From NCBI RefSeq assembly GCF_030263895.1, contig NZ_CP127161.1, forward strand, positions 3,162,001 to 3,226,000: DNA of 64,000 bases. Reading direction: 5' to 3'. The notes below the pieces were generated by a model, which did no database searches, was not told where the DNA came from, and was given only the letters and a program-made list of their open reading frames with translations. A program made the position numbers and the translations under genes. The DNA is from Proteiniborus sp. MB09-C3. Its GTDB lineage: Bacteria > Bacillota > Clostridia > Tissierellales > Proteiniboraceae. Of the stretch, positions 25,941 to 33,621 are shown in pieces. Position 1 is the first letter of the stretch. Each line of letters begins with the position of its first letter.

Positions 25941-26087
25941 TTCTAACGTTTCCGTATTTGCGACGTTCCTGAACTGGACCCTAAAGATGGACCACTTGGT
26001 GGAGATTCGCTCCCGGTGAGGAGGATGTGATACACACTACTCCAAAAACCTGCCCGAGTGCACCTTTACGCAAATGTATTGTTATAA
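25941..26087. repeat. attC-like site (full length)
   Basis: TTCTAAC at 25941-25947, gtttccgtatttgcgacg, centre with gattcgctcccggtgag, gtgcacctttacgcaaatgt and GTTATAA at 26081-26087. 147 bp. The intron's 5' exon lies between this site and 25864. Confidence 0.75.
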
Positions 26088-26173
26088 GATGTGGCGATGT
26101 CTTTTTACTCAATAGTCTTTCACATAAAATAAGCCTTCAGTTCCATTCAACAATGCAGATTGCGGCTACAAAT

Positions 26174-26995
26174 TTAATCACTTAGCAGATGCTGAATATC
26201 TCCTATTTCCTTTCCTCTTCGTTTTTGACGCCAATCTTTATATTGTTCATGCATCCACTGTTCCTGGTTCGAAGTTATCTTTTCTGGAGTATACCGATAA
26301 ACTATGCTCAAATCTAGAATCTCCTGAAAAATATAGCTTTCTACATCTTGTTTCATGCGCATCCCGACCTCTTTTTTACTGGAACAGCTTTTTCCCGTTA
26401 TAAAATAATAATCCAGCATTGCATTAACGATAATGCTCTGTGCTATAATTCTAATAGGTGGATTTTCAACGTATTTTATTCCTTCCTTATACAGTTCCGG
26501 AAACCTTTCTTTTTCCTGTCTACTCCATGTGGCTGATAGTTTTTTGGATTGTATAATATCATAACGTGTTGGAGTATCTATAAAATCAATCACATCTTCT
26601 CCCCAGATAGTAATACCAGAATCCTTAATCCGCAAAATCTCAATAGGTAATTCAATTAAATCCTTATTTTCTAAACATAGTTCAAAATCACATCTGAAGG
26701 GTCTTTTCATCTCATTAAGCCTATAAATGCACTTTGCAATTGGTAAATCATGTTTCGTAAGTGATTCAGATTTCTTAATTATATCTTTCACCCTATTTCT
26801 AATATCATCGAATACTCCATCTTTATATATATGAATTAAATCAATGTCACTTCCAGCATTACCTGTATAGCTATTGTTAGATAATGAACCAACCATAATT
26901 ACAGATAAAAGTTCACTTGATAATGCATTTTCTAATTCATGAAGATGAATACGAATGATTTCTTTTGCTCTATCTTCTGACTTATCTCCCAACAT
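26174..26995 (-). CDS. nucleotidyltransferase (aminoglycoside NTase-like), copy 2
   Basis: 273-residue paralogue of the protein at 5230-6048 with the same signature GSLSNNSYTGNAGSDIDLIH and the same later blocks (IYRLNEMKRPFRCDFEL, IRIIAQSIIVNAMLDYYF). The GS...DxD site is intact, so nucleotidyl transfer is expected; the acceptor is unknown. GAGG lies five bases before the ATG at 26995; a GTG six bases earlier is less likely. It is bracketed by attC-like sites on both sides, the cleanest single-gene cassette of the array. Confidence 0.75.
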   Translation of the reverse strand: MLGDKSEDRAKEIIRIHLHELENALSSELLSVIMVGSLSNNSYTGNAGSDIDLIHIYKDGVFDDIRNRVKDIIKKSESLTKHDLPIAKCIYRLNEMKRPFRCDFELCLENKDLIELPIEILRIKDSGITIWGEDVIDFIDTPTRYDIIQSKKLSATWSRQEKERFPELYKEGIKYVENPPIRIIAQSIIVNAMLDYYFITGKSCSSKKEVGMRMKQDVESYIFQEILDLSIVYRYTPEKITSNQEQWMHEQYKDWRQKRRGKEIGDIQHLLSD

Positions 26996-27068
26996 TTTCA
27001 CCTCAACTAATATAAATATTGTCGTTTATAAATAAGACCCTAAAGAACAACTCCGATATCGCCATGTC

Positions 27069-27213
27069 TTATAACGTTCAGTATTTGCGATGTCACTGAA
27101 CCGACCCTAAAAATAGACCCCTCTGGCGAAGCTTCGTTCCCGGTGAAGGGATGTGGTGCACAATGCCCTAAGATTATACCCTAGTGCACCCTTGCACAAA
27201 TAGCTGGTTTATG
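27069..27213. repeat. attC-like site (full length)
   Basis: TTATAAC at 27069-27075, gttcagtatttgcgatgtc, ggcgaagcttcgttcccgg, gtgcacccttgcacaaatag and GTTTATG at 27207-27213. The right arm is followed by tgtagtggcagtt, the flank shared with 14136 and 17115. Confidence 0.7.
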
Positions 27214-27314
27214 TGTAGTGGCAGTTACCTTGCAGTCTATTCATTTAAATAGTCTATGAAATATATTAGAAATTAATAGCCCAAGTTAACAACTTATAAA
27301 AAAGAATCTAAACT

Positions 27315-27612
27315 TTATTCTCTCTTCTGGGGCTCTAATAACCTCTTATTCAGATCTTCTGTTTTAGAAATGAAACTAATTAATTTCCATTCCAAATCTT
27401 CTAGAACACTTTTTAGAGCAATGGTCACAGAAATAAATATTATAAAGCCTACTAATAGTGGATATTGACATATTCTAAGAAATTCAAACAATTCATTTTG
27501 AGATAGATATCCAAATCTCGAATGAAGCCTTATAAATACGCAGACAAATAGAGTTCCAAATAAAATGCTTAATCCAATAAAGTAGCGATAACATTTTTCT
27601 GTTTTTTTATAA
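27315..27612 (-). CDS. two-span membrane protein without a standard start
   Basis: About 97 codons of clearly protein-like sequence with two membrane segments (YFIGLSILFGTLFVCVFI and YPLLVGFIIFISVTIAL) and a charged C-terminal helix (DLNKRLLEPQKRE). It begins right after the upstream HIT gene. GGAGG lies upstream, but the frame has no ATG, GTG or TTG nearby; a run of seven A follows the ribosome site. Either it starts at ATT/ATA, the start codon has mutated, or there is a slip in the A run. Family not recognised. Confidence 0.45.
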
Positions 27613-27629
27613 TTACCTCCAATAACCCT

Positions 27630-28136
27630 TTACAACAGAAGTTCTTTTAGTTTCTGTTTATAAAGTTCTGCTGTTTCATGATAGTCCACAAGCATCCCTT
27701 CTTCTCTGACAAAGTTTCCATAGCCTCTTGGCTCTCCTTTTAATCTAGGAAAAAGTTGAAAATGCAAGTGATTCCTCTTCCCGTCGCATATTGTGCACAT
27801 ATATACTTTCTCTGCACCTAAAATTTCTTTATGAAGCTTAATTATCGCATTTGATATTTTTAATATGTATGTTCCTAATTCGAGAGGCATTTCAGAGATA
27901 TCTTCATAATGTTCCTTTGATACAATAATTGTCTGTCCTGTCGCCCTTGGGTACTTCTCAAATTGACATCTTACCTTTTCATCCTCGTAAATAATTAAAC
28001 CATCGTCAGGAAATATATTCCCTGTACTAAAATTATAGCATCCGAAGCATATGCCTTTTTCCTGTAACTCTTTTATCTTTTCAACTCTTTGCTCTAGTGC
28101 CTTTTTTTCCTCTTCTGACAATTGCTTAACGTACAT
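27630..28136 (-). CDS. HIT family hydrolase (CxxC type)
   Basis: 168-residue HIT protein, active site NHLHFQLFPR (HxHxQ-like) and an upstream FGCYN cysteine. A long N-terminal helix (SEEEKKALEQRVEKIKELQE) precedes the fold. TGQTIIVSKEHYEDISEMP is the conserved block before the triad. It should act on dinucleotide or galactose-1-phosphate-type substrates (nucleotidyl transfer or hydrolysis). No strong Shine-Dalgarno directly, GGGG about 7 bases upstream of 28136. Only weakly similar to the HIT protein at 18607. Confidence 0.8.
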   Translation of the reverse strand: MYVKQLSEEEKKALEQRVEKIKELQEKGICFGCYNFSTGNIFPDDGLIIYEDEKVRCQFEKYPRATGQTIIVSKEHYEDISEMPLELGTYILKISNAIIKLHKEILGAEKVYMCTICDGKRNHLHFQLFPRLKGEPRGYGNFVREEGMLVDYHETAELYKQKLKELLL

Positions 28137-28280
28137 TTTACCCCACCCCTTTCCATTTTCATTGTTCTACAATATTTTACAGAAGTGACGCTTCATAAAT
28201 TAAAAAGAGGCAACAAATTTTTGCTTAAATGTAAGCCCTCAAATTATGACTTCGAAGCCCTGCCCCGACATTGCCATTGC

Positions 28281-28427
28281 ACATAACGTTCCCGTATTTG
28301 CAACATCCCTGAACCAGACCCAAAAGATAGACCCCTCTAGAGGAGCTTCGCTCCCGGTGAAGGGATGTGGTGCACAATGCCCTAAGATTGCGCCCAAGTG
28401 CACCCTTGCGCAAATACACTGTTATAG
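28281..28427. repeat. attC-like site (full length, best match to consensus)
   Basis: ACATAAC at 28281-28287, gttcccgtatttgcaacatc, ggagcttcgctcccggtgaa, gtgcacccttgcgcaaatac and GTTATAG at 28421-28427. 147 bp; its arms GTATTTGC/GCAAATAC are perfect inverted repeats. The nested pair catccct/agggatg flanks a central ggagc/gctcc hairpin. Confidence 0.8.
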
Positions 28428-28608
28428 GACGTGATGATGATTTTTGCCCGTCATAAACCTTCACATAATATAAAAAAACGAATCAACTTCCGAAAAACTT
28501 ATTTATTCAACCCATTTTACAGTATAGCTGTTATATCATCAAAATAATTTTGGGCATTAACGGCAAGATTCAGATATCAAATTGTCAATCCCATCTTCCA
28601 AGCCATAA

Positions 28609-28788
28609 TCAATCAAAGTTCTTGACTATTTCAATACAAGTCTTTCCCATTAAGACCTTTCCATTCTTTCCTGCACCTGAAGCACCGTCAGCTAAAAGGA
28701 AAACTCTTTTATCAGGTGAAATATAAAATATGTCACCATTAACTCCTGAACTGCCCGTTTAACTTGAGACATAGGATATAGTATTCAT
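28609..28788 (-). pseudogene. PP2C-type phosphatase remnant
   Basis: From an ATG at 28788 (GGGGAG upstream) one frame encodes MNTISYVSS, a TAA at codon 10, then GDIFYISPDKRVFLLADGAS and GKVLMGKTCIEIVKNFD before TGA. The phrase LLADGASGAG is the second metal-binding motif of PP2C/SpoIIE-like phosphatases. The internal stop and the loss of everything after about codon 59 show it is dead. The 180 bp between here and the attC at 28427 hold only further decayed sequence. Confidence 0.65.
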
Positions 28789-28864
28789 AAAACAACTCCC
28801 CTCTCATGTAAATAACACTTACTTTGTCATATTCTACTAATACACATTATCTTAAGAATTCATC

Positions 28865-29062
28865 CTACTTCTCAACTAAGATTGCTCTATCATTTTCCAC
28901 TCTGAAAATCAAAAAATCATCATCTTCCTCTACACATTCTTTTTCATATCTAAATTCTTTATCAATTAACATCTCGAAATAGTTCGTTTTCATATTTAGT
29001 TCGAAAACTGGACACTGGTCAAATCTAACATCACCAATATAGATTGCTCTGATTTTTTTCAT
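28865..29062 (-). CDS. small hypothetical protein
   Basis: 65-residue acidic protein with no membrane segment: MKKIRAIYIGDVRFDQCPVF at the start, KECVEEDDDFLIFRVENDR towards the end. AGGAG lies ten bases before the ATG at 29062. Not recognised. A truncated attC-like site stands upstream; downstream is the PP2C remnant without an attC in between, so the two may share one cassette. Confidence 0.55.
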   Translation of the reverse strand: MKKIRAIYIGDVRFDQCPVFELNMKTNYFEMLIDKEFRYEKECVEEDDDFLIFRVENDRAILVEK

Positions 29063-29192
29063 CTAATGTCATCTCCTTTTAAGACACCTGAATCTACAAA
29101 TGCGCATAAATGGCTTCTAAAATATATTATCTTTCTTTTTACATATTTTTTCAAACAAGACCCTCAGAGAACTGCCCCGATATCTCCATGTC

Positions 29193-29304
29193 TTATAACA
29201 TCCCAGTACTTGGGACGTCCCTAAGCTGGACCCGAAAGATAGACCCCTTGGTGAAGCTTCTCTCACAGTGAGAGGATGTGGTGCACATCGTCCTAAGGTT
29301 AAGA
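29193..29304. repeat. attC-like site with right-arm deletion
   Basis: TTATAAC at 29193-29199, atcccagtacttgggacgtc, centre with gaagcttctctcacagtgag, then tggtgcacatcgtcctaag is joined directly to GTTAAGA at 29298-29304. The right arm (gcgcaaatac) is missing. Confidence 0.65.
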
Positions 29305-29391
29305 TGCGGCAACCTGTTTTTGCAAAGTATGTTCCACATAGTATAAGAGTTGTGGAGTAGAACAACTTCTGTCTGCACTTATACCATGAAA

Positions 29392-30147
29392 TTATGGCTT
29401 TCTTGCCAAATACAAAACTATCGTATCATAAAGCTTTATATTATTATCAAAACTCAAAATAGCGTCCTTGATGCCTGCATAAAATTTTGATTTATACGGC
29501 TCCTGAAGAGTTATATGACTAGCATGTGTACTTATCCATGAGACATACTCGTCAGCATTAAATTCTCTAGTTTTGTGATAAAGACGTCGCTCAATATCAG
29601 TAAAGCCATACTTTTCAGTATTATTATAATTTAATTTGCCGCATATATATTCTGCTTCTGGATGAAAATATTCATCATATATTTCCTGCATTTTTAAGTA
29701 TAAGGGTTCATTAGCACTTTTTTCATCTGTTCTAGTTAACATCATCGCAAATGTTCCATTGCTTTTTAATATATCATAAACTTTTGGAAATCCGATTTCC
29801 TCTGGTATCCACTGGATTGTTGCAGCCGAATAAACCAAATCAAATTGATTATGCCCAAAATCATATGTTTCAAAATCAGCATTTACAATTTGAAAATTAT
29901 CATATGATCCAAATTTATTCTTTATATACTTTGCAAGATTTTCGCCAAGTTCAATTGCTAAATACGAACAGCCTGTTTTCAATATCGGTTCAGTAGCTTG
30001 ACCTGTTCCGGGGCCAATTTCAAGAGCTTTTTTGCTAAAATCTAGCTTTGAGTATTCTATAACATCGGAAAAAAGTTCATAACAATAACGGGTTCTCCAT
30101 TTGTCAAATTCTTCAGGAATGCTGTCAAAAACCTTTCTAAAATCCAT
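29392..30147 (-). CDS. SAM-dependent methyltransferase (class I)
   Basis: 251-residue class I methyltransferase: motif I KKALEIGPGTGQATEPI, acidic motif II YLAIELGENLA, then VNADFETYDF and FDLVYSAATIQWIP (motif IV region). The small C-terminal domain resembles UbiE/trans-aconitate-type Methyltransf_11 enzymes acting on small molecules. GGGGG stands before the ATG at 30147. It is the rightmost cassette gene, that is, the first in transcription order, next to the array boundary. Confidence 0.85.
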   Translation of the reverse strand: MDFRKVFDSIPEEFDKWRTRYCYELFSDVIEYSKLDFSKKALEIGPGTGQATEPILKTGCSYLAIELGENLAKYIKNKFGSYDNFQIVNADFETYDFGHNQFDLVYSAATIQWIPEEIGFPKVYDILKSNGTFAMMLTRTDEKSANEPLYLKMQEIYDEYFHPEAEYICGKLNYNNTEKYGFTDIERRLYHKTREFNADEYVSWISTHASHITLQEPYKSKFYAGIKDAILSFDNNIKLYDTIVLYLARKP

Positions 30148-30225
30148 ATTAAGAACCCCCTTTAATATAAAAAATCTCCAGTATACTTTTCTACTGTCAC
30201 GCTATATCTTGTTTTTCATTAAAAA

Positions 30226-30265
30226 GACTCCAAATCATAACCTCGACATCATCATGCCCTATAAC
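30226..30265. other. right boundary of the array at a core triplet
   Basis: The leader found left of most attC copies (gactccaaatcataacctcg, acatcatcatgccc) is present up to TATAAC at 30260-30265. Beyond it no repeat sequence continues: unrelated DNA follows up to the ABC gene at 30585. Recombination at an attI or secondary site would place the junction exactly here. No integrase gene is found within the 320 bp to the next gene. Confidence 0.5.
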
Positions 30266-30584
30266 TTATAAATCTCCAACACCATGTCGGTAATCCTGAC
30301 ATGTATATCATCGTCAATACCCTTAGCTTTAAAGCCTTACAACTCCCCTAGCTCTTAACTCTTTATAAGTATATTAGGTATAAATGGGCAATAAAAAATA
30401 AGTCTTATACTATTTCTACATAATCCATCCTTTCCCTTCCACACTTCTACACTTTTACATAAATAAACAAAATAATTTTTGACAATAAATTAATTACCCG
30501 GCGCTACAATATACGCCTTCACAAACTTCACTGATTCTGAATATTATGAAGTACGTAGATTTTTGATTTAAGGAGACGATATAG

Positions 30585-31364
30585 ATGAAGGAACAAAAAA
30601 TAGTAGAAATCAAAAATGTTGGCATGAATTATCATACTCTAGATGGTGAAACCATAGCCATAAAAGACATTAGCCTTGATATATATAATGGTGAGATAAT
30701 TGGTATTGTAGGGCCTAGTGGCTGTGGCAAGTCTACATTACTGTCTATAGTAGCGGGACTTATGAAGCCAACGAAAGGTAATGTCTATATTAATAGTAAA
30801 GAAGTAAACGAACCAAGTAAAAATATAGGATATATGTTTCAAATGGACCACCTATTTGAATGGAGAAATATTTTAGATAATGTCCTAATAGGACTTGAAA
30901 TACAAGGCAAAATTAATAACAGTACAATAAAATTTGCCGAAGATCTTCTAGAAACCTATGGTTTATCCGAATTTAAGAAACATTATCCAAATCAATTGTC
31001 TGGTGGTATGAGACAGAGAGTAGCTCTTATAAGAACCTTAGCCGTAAAACCAGACATATTGCTTTTAGATGAACCTTTCTCTGCTCTTGATTATCAGACA
31101 AGATTAGCCATAGCAGATGAAATAGGATCAATTTTAAAAAAGGAGAAAAAAACAGCTTTAATGGTTACACATGATATTTCAGAAGCAATCTCCATGTCCG
31201 ATAGGATTGTCATATTGTCTAATAGACCAGCAACTATAAAAGAAATAATTCCAATAGAACTCAATTGCCCGAATGGTATCAGGACACCTATGAAATGCAG
31301 AGAAGCTCCTGAATTTAGATATTACTTCAATAAGATATGGAAGGAGCTTGATGTCCATGTATAA
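30585..31364 (+). CDS. ABC transporter ATP-binding protein (SsuB/TauB-like)
   Basis: 259-residue ATPase of the nitrate/sulfonate/thiamine-precursor importer class. Walker A GPSGCGKST, Q-loop FQMDHLFEW, signature LSGGMRQR and Walker B ILLLDEPF are all present, then VTHDISEAISMSDRI. It overlaps the permease gene that follows by about 14 bp, so both are translated together. AAGGAG precedes the ATG at 30585. There is no substrate-binding protein gene nearby, so the ligand (sulfonate, HMP or nitrate) cannot be chosen. Confidence 0.9.
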   Translation: MKEQKIVEIKNVGMNYHTLDGETIAIKDISLDIYNGEIIGIVGPSGCGKSTLLSIVAGLMKPTKGNVYINSKEVNEPSKNIGYMFQMDHLFEWRNILDNVLIGLEIQGKINNSTIKFAEDLLETYGLSEFKKHYPNQLSGGMRQRVALIRTLAVKPDILLLDEPFSALDYQTRLAIADEIGSILKKEKKTALMVTHDISEAISMSDRIVILSNRPATIKEIIPIELNCPNGIRTPMKCREAPEFRYYFNKIWKELDVHV

Positions 31365-32181
31365 TAACAATTCAATTGATAACAACAACATATCAAAAGA
31401 ACAACAAGAATATTTGAAAAGAGTTAAAAATCGAAAAAGAACAATACTTGTAACTCAAGTATCCATCCTATTAATAGCTGTCTTGCTCTGGGAAATTGCT
31501 GCCCAATTTAAATGGATTGATACTTTCTTTACTAGCTATCCTTCTAAAATAGTCGCTTTATTTATAAAATATGTAAAAAATGGTATGATTTTTGAACATA
31601 TCGGCATTTCCTTAATGGAAACTATTGCAGGCTTTATAGCTGGAACTGTCCTTGGTATACTAGTTGCAGTTCTTCTATGGTGGTCAGAATTTATAGCAAA
31701 GGTATTAGATCCATACATGGTAGTGCTGAATAGTCTGCCAAAGACAGCCTTAGCACCTATAATAATATTATGGGTAGGTGCTGGATATTCTGGTATCATC
31801 GTTACAGCTATTAGTATTTCAATAGTCATAACAATACTAAATGTCTACAGCAGCTTTATTGAGGTTGATGAAGATAAAATAAAGATGCTAAAAACATTTG
31901 GAGCTACTAAGTTTCAAATATTAAAAAAGGTTATATTTCCAGCTAGTGTGCCTGCTATGGTAAGTACTTTAAAAGTAAATATAGGAATGTCCTGGGTAGG
32001 TGTAATTGTTGGAGAATACATTGTATCAAGAGCAGGCCTGGGGTACCTGCTTGTATATGGTGGGCAGGTATTCCAATTGGATTTAGTAATGATGAGTGTA
32101 ATAATATTGGCTATACTCACTACTTTTATGTATAAAATAATTGCTATTTTGGAAAACAAAATCATGAAATGGAGACAGTAA
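31351..32181 (+). CDS. ABC transporter permease (SsuC/TauC-like)
   Basis: 276-residue inner-membrane permease with six predicted membrane segments. The EAA-type loop that docks the ATPase is FGATKFQILKKVIFPASVPA. The MYNNNSIDNNN start is Asn-rich and cytoplasmic. I chose the ATG at 31351 (AAGGAG four bases upstream); a TTG at 31348 and an ATG at 31357 are alternatives. It ends at a strong hairpin terminator at 32190. With the upstream ATPase it forms a two-gene operon missing its binding protein. Confidence 0.85.
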   Translation: MSMYNNNSIDNNNISKEQQEYLKRVKNRKRTILVTQVSILLIAVLLWEIAAQFKWIDTFFTSYPSKIVALFIKYVKNGMIFEHIGISLMETIAGFIAGTVLGILVAVLLWWSEFIAKVLDPYMVVLNSLPKTALAPIIILWVGAGYSGIIVTAISISIVITILNVYSSFIEVDEDKIKMLKTFGATKFQILKKVIFPASVPAMVSTLKVNIGMSWVGVIVGEYIVSRAGLGYLLVYGGQVFQLDLVMMSVIILAILTTFMYKIIAILENKIMKWRQ

Positions 32182-32189
32182 AAAATAAA

Positions 32190-32217
32190 GGCTGTTGATT
32201 ATATTTAATCGACAGCC
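32190..32217. terminator. bidirectional hairpin terminator
   Basis: ggctgttgatt and aatcgacagcc pair around a short loop between the convergent permease and zinc-ribbon genes. On the minus strand it is followed by TTTATTTTTTAC, a T-rich tail. Confidence 0.65.
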
Positions 32218-32229
32218 GCCTGCATCTGA

Positions 32230-32394
32230 CTAGTATCTAGAAGCTCTTTGATTTTTTTGTTGTTTTCTAGCATTTCTACATTCTGGACATCTTTTAGGCT
32301 CTTGGAATCCTTTTTCTGTATAAAACTCTTGTTCTCTTTCTGTGAAATCAAATTCTTTTTCACAATCTTGACATACTAACTTCTTATCTGCCAT
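32230..32394 (-). CDS. zinc-ribbon microprotein
   Basis: 54-residue protein MADKKLVCQDCEKEFDFTER continuing to EPKRCPECRNARKQQ. Two CxxC pairs form a zinc ribbon of the zf-trcl type (PF13451-like), a common tiny protein in Clostridia, of unknown role. The FYTEKGFQEPKRC spacing is typical. AGGAGGTG precedes the ATG at 32394. Convergent with the ABC importer. Confidence 0.8.
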   Translation of the reverse strand: MADKKLVCQDCEKEFDFTEREQEFYTEKGFQEPKRCPECRNARKQQKNQRASRY

Positions 32395-32585
32395 TACATT
32401 TCACCTCCTAAATGAGTGGTATCTTTATACATTTTTACACAAGACCACCAACTTAGGAGAGGGTTGTTTCAAATGGATAAAGTATTATATTATACTAATA
32501 GAGTATACCATGTTGTTGGCATAAAATCAACATGTAACGTGTTTAAAATTGTTTCTTTATTACACTTTTTTATTATACAAAGTGA

Positions 32586-33518
32586 TTAATCCTCTAAAAG
32601 AAAACTGTATCTTTCATTTTCTCTTATGACCTCAAGATCCTTGTCTGTCCTTACCATATATCCAAAGTCTGGATACAACTTCTTTGCTATTATTAAGTCA
32701 TCAATAGCTGTATCAATATTACCTAAGTTTATATTGCAGCATGCTCTATTGTAATAAAGGAATCCTGCTTCAGGATTTTTTTCTATTCCTTCTGTAAGAA
32801 TATTTATAGCCGAATTATATTTCTTTTCTTCTATATATATGGCAGATATATTTAAATAAGAATAAGGATATCCACTATAGGCCTCTATAGATAGTCTATA
32901 GTACTCAATTGCCTTTTTAATTTTTCCCAAATGTTTTTGAATTACTCCCATATTGAATAATGATTTATAATAATTACCCTCTATCCTTATGCTTTCCTTA
33001 ATCATTCGAAAGGCTTTATCATATTCTTTAATCTCTTCATATATTGAGCCTAAGTTATTATATGCAACATAATCGTCTGGTGTTAATTCAATTACTTTTT
33101 TATAAAATTTTATAGCTTTTTCTTTATCTCCTCTTTCATCATAAATATTTGCAACATAAAAATAGGCCCTATCATACTCTGGCTCAAATTCAATTGCCTT
33201 AAAGTAGTTTTTTAACGCGATATCTTTTTCACCTTTTTCATCAAATATTATAGCCCTTCCATAATATGCCCCTGCTTCATTTGGATTTATTCGAATGATG
33301 CTATTATAAGTTTCAAATGCTTTTTCCTTTAATCCTAATTCATCGTATAAAACAGCTATATTAAATAAAATATCTATAGTTTCATACTTCTCTCCTTCAA
33401 ATTCTAAAGCTTTTTTGAAGAATTTCAGTGCCTTTTCCTTATTATCTTCATCAAAGAAGTTTTCTGCTAAAATCATATAATTATTCCTGCGATCTACTTT
33501 GTTACATCTTTGTCTCAT
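32586..33518 (-). CDS. TPR repeat protein
   Basis: 310-residue protein made of tandem tetratricopeptide repeats, about eight units of 34 residues such as AGAYYGRAIIFDEKGEKDIA, AYFYVANIYDERGDKEKAIK and AYNNLGSIYEEIKEYDKA. No signal peptide or membrane segment. TPR arrays bind partner proteins; none is indicated here. GAGGTG nine bases before the ATG at 33518 selects this start over longer ones to 33587. It is downstream of the sensor-kinase gene in the same direction with a short gap. Confidence 0.85.
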   Translation of the reverse strand: MRQRCNKVDRRNNYMILAENFFDEDNKEKALKFFKKALEFEGEKYETIDILFNIAVLYDELGLKEKAFETYNSIIRINPNEAGAYYGRAIIFDEKGEKDIALKNYFKAIEFEPEYDRAYFYVANIYDERGDKEKAIKFYKKVIELTPDDYVAYNNLGSIYEEIKEYDKAFRMIKESIRIEGNYYKSLFNMGVIQKHLGKIKKAIEYYRLSIEAYSGYPYSYLNISAIYIEEKKYNSAINILTEGIEKNPEAGFLYYNRACCNINLGNIDTAIDDLIIAKKLYPDFGYMVRTDKDLEVIRENERYSFLLED

Positions 33519-33621
33519 CAATATCTGCACCTCTATCTTTATTGTCAATAAATTAAGACTCCATTCAGAGAATGCCTTCTCTTTCATGGATAGATATAGT
33601 TTATCATATGTGAAAATTAAA

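Noticed and set aside
1-30265. CRISPR array
   Set aside because: Repeats are about 105-147 bp, spaced 0.5-2 kb apart and separated by genes; no short direct repeats with uniform spacers and no cas genes.
30466-30520. Promoter of the ABC importer (ttgaca / tacaat)
   Set aside because: Spacer is 20 bp, too long for a confident call; no other pair stands out.
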